In this document: one piece after another, positions 1 to 7,387 of the stretch | Layout: each line of letters begins with the position of its first letter | How positions within the stretch are numbered: the stretch's first letter is position 1 | Source of the DNA: Streptomyces sp. NRRL B-24484 | GTDB taxonomy: Bacteria; Actinomycetota; Actinomycetes; Streptomycetales; Streptomycetaceae | Direction of reading: 5' to 3' | Assembly (NCBI RefSeq): GCF_000717715.1 | Contig: NZ_JOAI01000031.1 | Span: 55,892 to 119,891 of the forward strand | DNA: 64,000 nucleotides | Program-made: the position numbers and the translations under genes | The notes under the pieces: model-generated | The model's input: only the letters and a program-made list of their open reading frames with translations | Database searches by the model: none | What the model was told of the DNA's origin: nothing

Positions 1-547
1 CCGCCAGCGAGGCCGGCAGGTCGCGAAGGAGCAGGGAGCGGCCCCTGTCGCCCATCCTGCCGGGGCGGTGCGCGGGCCCGGACGACCGGCCGCCGGACGG
101 CGGTGCGTGGTCGGTGGTGTCCGAGGCGATGGGTGCGGAGGAGATGTCGAGGGTCATGGAGTCCCGTCTTTCCGGGGGAACGTACGCAGTCAGGTCCGGT
201 GGTGGTGCTGTCAGCGGATCGGCTGTCGTGGGTCGCGACGGTTTGGCGGGATGGTGTGGGCGCGGCGGCCTGGCCGCGGGGCCCAAGGACCATCAGTCCG
301 GTCTGCCAAGAATCGGTAAACCGAGAGTAATGGGATCTTTGCACAGCGTGAATACGAACGACAGGCCGGAGCGTTGGATTCACCTTTATGAGTGGAGGCC
401 GGTCGGGCCGGGAACCCGACGGCCGGGAGGGCCGGCGAACGCCCAGCTCAGCGGGTGTCCGCCGACCCTCCCGGCCGTGGTGCCGCGGCCGGCCGCCCGG
501 TGGCTGCAGGCCCGGTGGATCGAGTCCGGTGGATCGGGTGCGGTGGG
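1..547. other. Left-edge region without a supported gene
   Basis: Open frames here (68-319, 103-330, 114-980) read on the wrong strand of the P-loop ATPase gene or have no ribosome-binding site or recognisable domain. Positions 300-400 are relatively AT-rich for this genome and could carry a promoter for a gene outside the window. The only firm structure is the hairpin at 419-478. Confidence 0.5.
419..478 (-). terminator. Hairpin downstream of the CooC-like ATPase gene
   Basis: Two 19-nt arms (419-437 and 460-478) are complementary except for one mismatch and are separated by 22 nt. The hairpin lies about 70 nt past the stop codon of the leftward gene that ends at 548. Like most streptomycete terminators it has no long T-run. 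Confidence 0.5.
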
Positions 548-1561
548 TCAGACGCGGGCGGCGCCCAGCCCCGCCCGGCTGCCGCCTCCGGCGGCGTCCC
601 CGAGTCCGAGCACGAACTCCGGGTCGACCTGGACGGCGAGGTCGCGGCCGACCTTGGCGTTGCCCCAGCTCTCGGCGTTGCGCAGGTGGAAGTGGACCGC
701 CCGGGCGGTGTACTCGTGCGGGTCGCGCAGTCCGTGGGCGGCGTCCGCCGCCGCCTCCAGCTCCTCCAGGACGCCGCGGTTGGCCGGCTCCAGCGAGCTC
801 AGGGGCGGCTCGGCGCCCTGCTCCAGCCGCCGCACCCAGTTCGAGTGGCCGAAGGTCGTCAGCAGGTCGTCGCCCACCTCCCGCCTCAGGAAGGCCAGGT
901 CGTCCGGCCCCTGCACCTTGTTGCCGACGACCCTGAGGGCGACGCCGAAGTCGCGCGCGTACTCCTTGTACTGGCGGTAGACGGAGATGCCCTTGCGGGT
1001 CGGTTCGGCGACCAGGAAGGTGAGGTCGAACCGGGTGAACAGCCCGGAGGCGAAGGAGTCCGAGCCGGCGGTCATGTCGGTGACCACGTACTCGTCCTGT
1101 CCGTCGATCAGGTGGTTGAGCAGCAGCTCGACCGCGCCGACCTTGGAGTGGTAGCAGGCCACGCCGAGGTCCGCCTCGGTGAAGGCGCCGGTGGCCAGCA
1201 GTCGGACGGACCCTTCGTCGAGCGCGATCGGACGGGCGCACGCTGCGTACACCGGGTTCTCCTCGACGATCCGCAGCAGCCGCGAACCCCGGCCGGGGGG
1301 AGTGGTCTTGATCATCTCCTCGGCCGAACCGATCAGCGGGTTGTCACCGCGGAGGTACTCCTTGATCTCCGGCAGGTGGGCGCCGAGCGAGGGCAGCGCG
1401 GCCGCCTGCTCGTCCGTCAGGCCGAGCGCCGGGCCCAGGTGTTGGTTGATGTCGGCGTCGACGGCGATCACCGGGCGGCCGGCCGCGGCCAGGTGGCGGA
1501 TGAACAGCGCGGACAGCGTCGTCTTGCCGCTGCCGCCCTTGCCGACGAACGCGATCTTCAT
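548..1561 (-). CDS. CooC/ParA-like P-loop ATPase
   Basis: 337 residues. This is a SIMIBI-class P-loop NTPase of the CooC/MinD/ParA group. The deviant Walker A motif GKGGSGKTT lies at residues 7-15, followed by [10 protein letters not shown], the usual Asp-bearing strand. CooC proteins help load nickel into CO dehydrogenase, but many actinobacterial members have no such partner. No dehydrogenase, hydrogenase or urease gene is nearby, so the target is unknown. There are no membrane segments and it is expected in the cytosol. The ATG at 1561 starts exactly at the [10 protein letters not shown] strand, so no N-terminal extension is needed. It stands alone, divergent from the Fic-like gene. A possible zinc-type operator lies 49 nt upstream. 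Confidence 0.8.
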   Translation of the reverse strand: MKIAFVGKGGSGKTTLSALFIRHLAAAGRPVIAVDADINQHLGPALGLTDEQAAALPSLGAHLPEIKEYLRGDNPLIGSAEEMIKTTPPGRGSRLLRIVEENPVYAACARPIALDEGSVRLLATGAFTEADLGVACYHSKVGAVELLLNHLIDGQDEYVVTDMTAGSDSFASGLFTRFDLTFLVAEPTRKGISVYRQYKEYARDFGVALRVVGNKVQGPDDLAFLRREVGDDLLTTFGHSNWVRRLEQGAEPPLSSLEPANRGVLEELEAAADAAHGLRDPHEYTARAVHFHLRNAESWGNAKVGRDLAVQVDPEFVLGLGDAAGGGSRAGLGAARV

Positions 1562-1609
1562 CTGGGGCTCCGGCTCTCGCTGCGACGGTCGGTGCCGCCG
1601 AAGGGATGT

Positions 1610-1624
1610 TGGAAATCGTTATCG
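1610..1624 (-). promoter_or_regulatory. Weak Zur-like operator candidate
   Basis: Read on the minus strand, the 15-mer CGATAACGATTTCCA matches the streptomycete Zur consensus TGAAAATGATTTTCA (quoted from memory) at 11 of 15 positions. It lies 49 nt upstream of the ATPase start, where an operator would sit, in a locally AT-rich patch. One partial match in 64 kb could be chance. Confidence 0.25.
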
Positions 1625-1738
1625 TCACCGATAGTGGTCATGCTAGCGGTGGTTTGGGGTGCCACGCGGGTGGGAACGGCGGATTGCCTCGATCGGGTGA
1701 TGGCGGGGTTGCTGTGCGGGGGGTGGGGGGTGGTTCAT

Positions 1739-1744
1739 TACCCT
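1739..1744 (+). promoter_or_regulatory. -10 box TACCCT for a leaderless transcript
   Basis: TACCCT fits TAnnnT and ends 7 nt before the GTG at 1752. This is the spacing seen when transcription starts at the first base of the start codon. No Shine-Dalgarno sequence precedes that GTG, which supports a leaderless mRNA. Confidence 0.5.
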
Positions 1745-1751
1745 CGGGTAC

Positions 1752-2633
1752 GTGAGCACTGGAACTGATCCCCTCGCCCCGCTGGCCGAGCTGCCCGGGG
1801 TGCCCGAGGCCGTTGCCGAGGTGCGCAAGGCCGTCGACCGGCTCTACGGCCACCGCGTGATGCGCCGCCGAGCCGCCGAGGTGACGTCCGAGGCCGCCCT
1901 CCGCGGCGCCCGCGCGTCGGCCGCCCTCGACGGCGCCGACTGGCCGCTGGAGGAGATCCGGCGGCGCACCGACTTCGGCGGCGACGCCGACGCCCGCACG
2001 GTGGGCGGCGCGCTGCGCATCTCGGCCGAGGCCGGACAGCTGCTGGGCGTGTGGCGGCACTCGCCGCTGCAGGTGCTGGCCCGGCTGCACCTGCTCGCGG
2101 TCGGCGACGCCGATGCGTCCGCCGGCCGTCCCCGGCGCGCGGGCGAGGTGGCGGAGCCGCTCTTCCCGGTCGAGCTGGCTGCCTCCGAGGGGTTCGACAG
2201 GCAGGTGGAGAGCGTGGAACTCCCGCCCGCGCCGGGCGCGGAGGAGGCCGCGGCGCGCCTCGACCAGCTGTCGCGCCTCCTGGTGTCCCGCTCCGAGAGT
2301 GCCGCGAACGGTGCGCCGGCTCTGGTGGCGGCCGCCGTGGTGCACGGCGAGCTGCTCGCGCTGCGGCCCTTCGGCTCGCACAACGGGGTGATCGCGCGGG
2401 CCGCGCAGCGCATCGTCCTCATCGCCGAGGGCCTCGACCCGAAGTCCATCTGCCCGGCCGAGGTCGGCTTCGCCGAGCTCGGCACCGCCGCCTACCGGGA
2501 CGCCCTGGCTGGATACCTCAGCGGCACCGGTGACGGCATGGCGCGGTGGATCCGGCACTGCGGGGAGGCGCTCCGGCTCGGTGTCCGGGAGAGCACTGCG
2601 GTCTGCGAGGCAATGCAGCGCGGCATGGTCTGA
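1752..2633 (+). CDS. Fic-related protein with degenerate active site
   Basis: 293 residues, often annotated simply as oxidoreductase or hypothetical in streptomycetes. Residues 205-216 read RPFGSHNGVIAR, which lines up with the Fic loop HPFxxGNGRxxR. The catalytic His is Arg, and the Gly before Asn is His. Residues 56-61 (SAALDG) resemble the [ST]xxxE[GN] inhibitory helix of class II Fic proteins with Glu replaced by Asp. AMP transfer by the normal mechanism is therefore unlikely, and a binding or regulatory role is more plausible. The GTG at 1752 was chosen because it lies 7 nt after a good -10 box. The gene converges on the HAD phosphatase gene, a pairing I recall also beside ssd in mycobacteria (Rv3661/Rv3662c). 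Confidence 0.75.
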   Translation: MSTGTDPLAPLAELPGVPEAVAEVRKAVDRLYGHRVMRRRAAEVTSEAALRGARASAALDGADWPLEEIRRRTDFGGDADARTVGGALRISAEAGQLLGVWRHSPLQVLARLHLLAVGDADASAGRPRRAGEVAEPLFPVELAASEGFDRQVESVELPPAPGAEEAAARLDQLSRLLVSRSESAANGAPALVAAAVVHGELLALRPFGSHNGVIARAAQRIVLIAEGLDPKSICPAEVGFAELGTAAYRDALAGYLSGTGDGMARWIRHCGEALRLGVRESTAVCEAMQRGMV

Positions 2634-3076
2634 CGGGGGGCCGGTGCGGACGCCCGCGTCGCGCACCGGTCGTGCAGCGGTCATGCAGCGGACGGCCGTG
2701 GATGCGCGCGTCCCGGGGTGGACGGCCGTTGACGTGCGGATCCCGTGACATGCAGATGCGGCGGCACCCGGTCCTGCTCGGTGCCGCCGCTGGCACAGGT
2801 GCCGGGTTACCAAGCATGCACCGGAGTTGCCCATCAGGTGGGGATCTGGCCCGTTCACCTGGTGCGGCGGCCCGTCAGCGGGTCGGCTGCATGTGGGTGC
2901 CCAGCTGGCTGTGCGCGGTCCGTGGGCCTTAACTGCGTTGTCGGAACGACCCCTTAGGGTCCTGACCGGGTCTCGCGGGCCGTAAGTCCTTTCTATCGCG
3001 GATCGCCCCAAAGCGGAACCCGAAAAAAGAACTTTTTCCCGTTTGTCCGATATGGCGACCGGGCCTGACGCGCAGG
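2634..3076. other. Convergent intergenic region, 443 bp
   Basis: It separates the Fic-like gene from the HAD gene. An 11-bp perfect inverted repeat (2758-2768 with 2780-2790) could end the rightward transcript. A short GACCC-CTTA-GGGTC hairpin sits near 2950. Around 3023-3041 there is an unusual A-run/T-run patch (AAAAAAGAACTTTTT) in an otherwise GC-rich stretch. The small open frames here are shadows without a ribosome-binding site. Confidence 0.4.
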
Positions 3077-4123
3077 TCAGAGCACGGGTCGACGGCGGCG
3101 CGCGGAGTACCAGAGCAGGCCCGCTGTGAGGGCCGCCGCGCCGACCGCGACGGCCAGCAGGACGGACCGGCTCGGAGTGCTGAACTCCGGGATCCTGCTA
3201 CGGAGTTCGACCGGACGGTTGAACACCAGCACCGGCCACTCGCGGGCCGCCGCCTCCTTGCGCAGCGCCCGGTCGGGGTTGACCGCCGACGGGTGGCCGA
3301 CCGCTTCCAGCAGCGGCACGTCGGTGGACGAGTCGCTGTACGCGTAGGACTCGGCGAGGTCGTAGCCCTGCTCCGCGGCGAGCTCGCGGATGGCCGCCGC
3401 CTTGTTCTCGGCGTACGCGTAGTACTCGATCTCGCCGGTGTAGCAACCGTTCTCGACCTTGAGGCGGGTGGCGATCGCGTGGTCGGCGCCGAGCAGCCGG
3501 CCGATCGGCTCGACGACCTCCGAACCGGAGCTGCTGACGATCACCACGTCGCGTCCGGCGGCATGGTGCTGTTCGATCAGCGACGCCGCCTCCTCGTAGA
3601 TGATCGGATCGATCAGCTCGTGCAGGGTCTCCGCGACGATCTCGCGGACCTGCTGGACGTTCCAGCCGCGGGTCAGCGCCGACAGGTACTGCCGCATCTT
3701 CTCCATCTGGTCGTGGTCCGCGCCGCCGACGAGGAAGACGAACTGGGCGTACGCGCTCTTGAGCACGGCCCGACGGTTGATCAGTCCGCCCTGGTAGAAG
3801 GGCCGGCTGAAGGCGAGCGCGCTCGACTTGGCGATGATCGTCTTGTCGAGGTCGAAGAACGCGGCCGTCCGGGGGGTGCCGAGCGCCCGGGTCGGGGTGG
3901 CGGTCTGCTCCGCCTCCGCGGACCCGTCGGCGGATCCGTCCGTGCCGTCCGCGACGGTGCTCGGGTCGTCCTCCCCGTCGCCCGGGGTGCCGACCTCGGG
4001 TGCGGGACCGTCGGCCGGCGCCTCCGCCGGACCGGAGGGGGTCGACGGGGGCGCGTCGGGGGTGGTTGCGCGCCCCGAGTCGGGACCGTTGTCGACGGTG
4101 TCGGCGTTCTCGGTGGTGTCCAC
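3077..4123 (-). CDS. HAD-IB family phosphatase with C-terminal membrane anchor
   Basis: 348 residues from the GTG at 4123. The first 84 residues are low-complexity, acidic and rich in Pro, Gly and Thr. The HAD domain follows: motif I is DLDKT with nucleophile Asp91 and acid Asp93, motif II is VIVSSSGSEVV, and the last motif is YAYSDSSTDVPLLE. This is the SerB/CicA-like HAD-IB pattern. A hydrophobic helix at about 322-342 is followed by RRRRPVL, so the protein is probably tail-anchored with the enzyme in the cytosol. The open frame extends to 4225, but the GTG at 4123 sits 7 nt after a TATCCT -10 box, which favours a leaderless start. It is divergent from ssd. The substrate is unknown. Confidence 0.85.
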   Translation of the reverse strand: MDTTENADTVDNGPDSGRATTPDAPPSTPSGPAEAPADGPAPEVGTPGDGEDDPSTVADGTDGSADGSAEAEQTATPTRALGTPRTAAFFDLDKTIIAKSSALAFSRPFYQGGLINRRAVLKSAYAQFVFLVGGADHDQMEKMRQYLSALTRGWNVQQVREIVAETLHELIDPIIYEEAASLIEQHHAAGRDVVIVSSSGSEVVEPIGRLLGADHAIATRLKVENGCYTGEIEYYAYAENKAAAIRELAAEQGYDLAESYAYSDSSTDVPLLEAVGHPSAVNPDRALRKEAAAREWPVLVFNRPVELRSRIPEFSTPSRSVLLAVAVGAAALTAGLLWYSARRRRPVL

Positions 4124-4130
4124 GGGACCG

Positions 4131-4136
4131 AGGATA
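4131..4136 (-). promoter_or_regulatory. -10 box TATCCT for the HAD phosphatase gene
   Basis: On the minus strand TATCCT is followed by 7 nt and then GTG (4123). This spacing marks a leaderless transcript and is the reason for choosing the shorter reading frame. Confidence 0.5.
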
Positions 4137-4286
4137 GAGGGCGGGCCGAAAGCCCCCGCCATTCGGCGTACTCGGCGGCGCGCGGGTTTGTGTTTCTGGC
4201 CGGTCGGGTACACCATGGAAGTCACGGATCGTTCGCGACCGTGCTAACCCGGTCCGGCTCCTCCCCCCCGAGTCGGGCCGTGGATA

Positions 4287-4321
4287 GACGACCCCCGCTC
4301 TCCCCCCCGGCGGGGGTCGTC
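4287..4321. repeat. Perfect 12-bp inverted repeat in the HAD-ssd spacer
   Basis: GACGACCCCCGC (4287-4298) pairs perfectly with 4310-4321 across an 11-nt C-rich loop. It lies between two divergent genes, so it is not an ordinary 3' terminator for either. It could be an operator, a leader structure, or an insulator for transcripts escaping from either promoter. Confidence 0.5.
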
Positions 4322-4543
4322 GCATGTCCGGACCCGTTTCCGCAGGGTAGTTGACACCCGCGGTGTCCGCCCGGAACGGATCGGTGACCTTCGGGCCCGT
4401 TCGGCGCGCAGCCGCCATCGCCACGCCACTGCTGTCACTCTGGGTGACTGATTCATCGGTAATCGCAGAGCCCGCAGAAGGCGTGTTCCCATGCCTCTCG
4501 CGTCAATTCTGCGATGCATTGCCCCCCGGGCGAGTGAAGCAAG

Positions 4544-4552
4544 TTATCCACA
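4544..4552 (+). promoter_or_regulatory. DnaA box TTATCCACA
   Basis: This is an exact match to the classical bacterial DnaA box and fits the streptomycete consensus (T/C)(T/C)(G/A/C)TCCACA. It lies 17 bp from a second box in the same orientation, about 210 bp upstream of the ssd start. Confidence 0.55.
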
Positions 4553-4560
4553 GCCCCGAG

Positions 4561-4569
4561 TTGTCCACA
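4561..4569 (+). promoter_or_regulatory. DnaA box TTGTCCACA
   Basis: This is the preferred DnaA box of Streptomyces and Mycobacterium. It is paired with the box at 4544 in the ssd upstream region, suggesting DnaA could bind cooperatively and influence the ssd-tad operon. Confidence 0.6.
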
Positions 4570-4764
4570 GCGAATGCAACGGGCGGATCAGGCACGCCCC
4601 CGGTCCGCCACGGTGGTGCCCGGGCCACCGCCGCACCACCCGATCGTCGGGCAGATCGGCGGGCCCCGCACCGGCCGCCGCACGCGCCCCGCGCGCGCCG
4701 ACCGGCCCGGACCACTCGGACACCGCCCGGCACTGGCCGGGCGCCGCCCCTGGGGGAGACCGCC

Positions 4765-5874
4765 ATGTCGACACCCACCACCGATTCCCGCCCGACGGGC
4801 CGCCCCGCGACCACCGGTCCGCTGATCGTCACCGCGGACGACGCGCTCGCCGACCACCTCGCCCGGATCTGCGCCGCGGCCGGCGCCGAACCGCACCTGG
4901 TCCGCGGCGAACCGCCGCGCTCGCTCTGGGAGGACGCGCCGCTCGTGCTGGTCGGCGACGACCTCTCCGAATCGTGCTCCGGGCTGCCGCGCCGGTCCGG
5001 CGTGCTGCTGCTCGGGCTCGACCTCGACGACGGCAGCGTCTGGGTGCGGGCCGTGCGCCTCGGCGCCGAGCACGTGCTCTTCCTGCCGGACGCCCAGGCC
5101 TGGCTGCTGGACCGGATCGCCGATGCGGCGGAGGGCGTCGGCCCGCCCGCGCTCACCGTCGGTGTGCTCGGCGGCCGCGGTGGCGCCGGCGCCTCCACGC
5201 TGGCCTGCGCGCTGGCCGTGACCGCGGCCCGCAGCGGCCACCGCACCATGCTGGTCGACGCCGACCCGCTCGGCGGAGGGCTCGACGTCCTGCTCGGCGG
5301 CGAGAGCGCCGAGGGGCTCCGCTGGCCCGACCTCGCCGGCTCCCGCGGACGCATCGGCGGAGCCGAACTCGTCGGCGCACTACCGGAACTGCAGGGACTC
5401 AGCGCGCTCTCCTGGGACCGCAGCGACTGCCTGGCCGTCCCGCCCGAGGCGATGCGCAGCGTGCTCGCCGCGGCCCGCCGCCGCGGCGGGCTGGTGGTGG
5501 TCGACCTGCCCCGCCACCTCGATCCGGCCGCCGCCCAGGCGCTCGAACAGATCGACACCGGCCTGCTCGTGGTGCCCGCCGAACTGCGGGCCCTCGCCGC
5601 CACGGACCGCGTGGCCGCTGCCGCCCGGATGCGGCTGACCGACCTCCGTGCCGTGGTCCGGGTGCCCGGCCCGGTCGGACTCCCCTCCGCCGAGATCGCC
5701 CGCAACCTGCGGCTCGCCTTCGCCGGCGAGCTTCCACCCGAGCCAGGGCTCGGCCTCGACGTCGAGCGCGGACTGCCGCCCGGCCTGCGCGAGCGCGGCC
5801 CGCTCGCCCGCTTCTGCAGCGGCTTCCTGCACGAGGTCATGCCGCCGGTGGCGGCCACGGGCGGTGCGTCATGA
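4765..5874 (+). CDS. ssd: Ssd / CpaE-like (TadZ) septum-site-determining protein
   Basis: 369 residues, a ParA/MinD-superfamily protein that heads the Tad pilus operon. The N-terminal 125 residues look like a CpaE-type receiver-like domain. The NTPase domain starts with GGRGGAGAST (136-145), where both Walker A lysines are replaced (Arg and Ala), followed by LVDADPLGGG. Such atypical sites are known for TadZ and Ssd proteins. In mycobacteria, Ssd (Rv3660c) overexpression blocks septation; in other bacteria TadZ places the pilus machine at a pole. The ATG at 4765 has GGGGGAG just upstream; the frame is open further back without support. It overlaps tadA by an ATGA. Confidence 0.85.
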   Translation: MSTPTTDSRPTGRPATTGPLIVTADDALADHLARICAAAGAEPHLVRGEPPRSLWEDAPLVLVGDDLSESCSGLPRRSGVLLLGLDLDDGSVWVRAVRLGAEHVLFLPDAQAWLLDRIADAAEGVGPPALTVGVLGGRGGAGASTLACALAVTAARSGHRTMLVDADPLGGGLDVLLGGESAEGLRWPDLAGSRGRIGGAELVGALPELQGLSALSWDRSDCLAVPPEAMRSVLAAARRRGGLVVVDLPRHLDPAAAQALEQIDTGLLVVPAELRALAATDRVAAAARMRLTDLRAVVRVPGPVGLPSAEIARNLRLAFAGELPPEPGLGLDVERGLPPGLRERGPLARFCSGFLHEVMPPVAATGGAS

Positions 5875-7253
5875 CCGACCGTCTCCCGCGCCGCCGCCTG
5901 TCCGGCGGCCCCTGGGCCCTGCCCGCGCAGCACCGCAGCCGCCTCGGCACCGGTCTGCGGCTCGGCAGCGGCGGCTCGCTGCGCACGGCCGCCGCCCTGC
6001 GGTCCGACGGCCGATACGGCGCACACGCCGCAGCAGCCACCACCCGGGTCCAGGACGAGGCCGCGCACCGCCGCGGCACCCTGCTCGACGCCGTCCGGCT
6101 CCACCTGGCCGAGACCGGAGCCCTGCCCACCACCGGATCCGTCGCGGCCGCCCTGCGCGCCAACCGGCCGACCCTGGGCGGCGGCGACGTCCTCGACACC
6201 GTGCGGGCCCTCCAGGCCGAACTGGTCGGCGCGGGGCCGCTCCACGAGCTCCTCGACCGCCCCGACGTGACGGACGTGCTCGTCAACGGGCCTGACGACG
6301 TGTGGATCGACTGCGGCAGAGGTCTGCAAAGGGCACCGGAGGTCCGCTTCCCGGACCACGAGGCCGTCCGGCGGCTGGCCCACCGGCTGGCGACCGCCGC
6401 CGGCCGACGCCTCGACGACGCCATGCCCTGGGTCGACGCCCGTCTCCCGGACGGCACCCGGCTGCACGCCGTGCTGCCGCCCATCGCCGTCGGCGGCTGC
6501 ACCCACATCTCCCTGCGGATCTGCCGGGCCCGCCCGTTCACCCTGGACGAGCTCGTCGCCGGCGGCACACTGACCGGCGCCGGCGCCGACCTGTTCCGCA
6601 GTGTGCTCCGTGCCCGGCTCTCCCTGCTCATCAGTGGCGGAACCGGCTCGGGCAAGACCACCCTGCTGGCCGCCCTGCTCGGACTCGTCGCCGCCGAGGA
6701 GCGGATCGTCGTCGTCGAGGACTCCGCCGAACTCTGCCCCGACCACGCCCACGTGGTGCGCCTGCAGAGCCGCCCGCCGAACCAGGAGGGCCTCGGCGAG
6801 CTCACCCTGCGCGACCTCGTCCGGCAGGCCCTGCGGATGCGCCCCGACCGGCTGGTCGTCGGCGAGGTCCGCGGCGCCGAGGTGGTCGACCTGCTCGCCG
6901 CGCTCAACACCGGCCACGACGGGGGATTCGGCACCGTCCACGCCAACGCGGCGGCCGACGTCCCGGCCCGCCTGGAAGCTCTCGGGTCGCTCGCCGGGCT
7001 CGACCGGCTCTCGCTCCACAGCCAGCTCCGGGCCGCCGTCGACCTGGTCGTCCACCTCGTCCGGGACCCTGCGACCGGGCAGCGGCGGGTCGCCGAGCTC
7101 CACACGGTGGAGGGCGACGCCCGCGGCCTCGCGACCACCCGGCCCGCCCTGCTCTTCCGGCCCGGCGGCCGCTGCGAGACCGGACCGGGCTGGGCCGCGC
7201 TCCAGCGCGTCTGTGCCGAGCGCGGCGTCGTCCTCGCGGGGAGGCCGGAATGA
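5871..7253 (+). CDS. tadA: TadA/CpaF-type secretion ATPase
   Basis: 460 residues, the assembly ATPase of the Tad/Flp pilus, on the cytoplasmic face of the membrane. Walker A is SGGTGSGKTT (residues 255-264). An Asp-box helix follows (VVVEDSAEL), Walker B is RLVVGEVRGAE (about 327-337), and the His box is GTVHANA. The N-terminal 60 residues are basic and variable, then the N1 domain with the family signature VTDVLVNGPDDVW. The start codon overlaps the ssd stop as ATGA, implying translational coupling. The frame is open back to 4491, but that part is the shadow of ssd. Identification is firm from order and motifs. Confidence 0.93.
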   Translation: MTDRLPRRRLSGGPWALPAQHRSRLGTGLRLGSGGSLRTAAALRSDGRYGAHAAAATTRVQDEAAHRRGTLLDAVRLHLAETGALPTTGSVAAALRANRPTLGGGDVLDTVRALQAELVGAGPLHELLDRPDVTDVLVNGPDDVWIDCGRGLQRAPEVRFPDHEAVRRLAHRLATAAGRRLDDAMPWVDARLPDGTRLHAVLPPIAVGGCTHISLRICRARPFTLDELVAGGTLTGAGADLFRSVLRARLSLLISGGTGSGKTTLLAALLGLVAAEERIVVVEDSAELCPDHAHVVRLQSRPPNQEGLGELTLRDLVRQALRMRPDRLVVGEVRGAEVVDLLAALNTGHDGGFGTVHANAAADVPARLEALGSLAGLDRLSLHSQLRAAVDLVVHLVRDPATGQRRVAELHTVEGDARGLATTRPALLFRPGGRCETGPGWAALQRVCAERGVVLAGRPE

Positions 7254-7387
7254 CGCTCCGCCAACTGGAGGTCCTCTGGGCCCTGGCGCTCTGCGGCACG
7301 ACCGGGCTGGCGTGGTGGCTGTTGCAGTCGGCCGCCGCAGGGCCGGAGGGCGACCCGGCCGCACCCGACCGGCGGAGGCAGCCGTGA
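7250..7387 (+). CDS. 45-residue membrane ORF between tadA and tadB
   Basis: The product is 45 residues: a short N-terminus, one hydrophobic segment (about residues 8-25, LWALALCGTTGLAWWLL) and an acidic-basic tail ending in RRRQP. It starts with ATGA over the tadA stop and ends with GTGA over the tadB start, so both junctions look translationally coupled. I do not recognise the family. It could be a small pilus-assembly subunit, or the detached N-terminal membrane helix of TadB, since many TadB proteins begin with a helix and this TadB has a long non-hydrophobic N-terminus. It is too short for default gene callers. Confidence 0.6.
   Translation: MTLRQLEVLWALALCGTTGLAWWLLQSAAAGPEGDPAAPDRRRQP

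Larger units (their letters stand above)
4124..4764. other. Divergent control region between HAD and ssd genes, 641 bp
   Basis: The region is long for this genome and rich in signals. It holds the HAD -10 box, a perfect 12-bp hairpin at 4287-4321, and two DnaA-box matches at 4544 and 4561. A short hairpin follows TTGAC at about 4351. The open frame 4351-5874 extends the ssd frame upstream, but the ribosome-binding site and homology point to 4765. Confidence 0.55.

Noticed and set aside
68..980. Overlapping open frames at the left edge
   Set aside because: No ribosome-binding site, no domain, and they run into the antisense of the P-loop ATPase gene.
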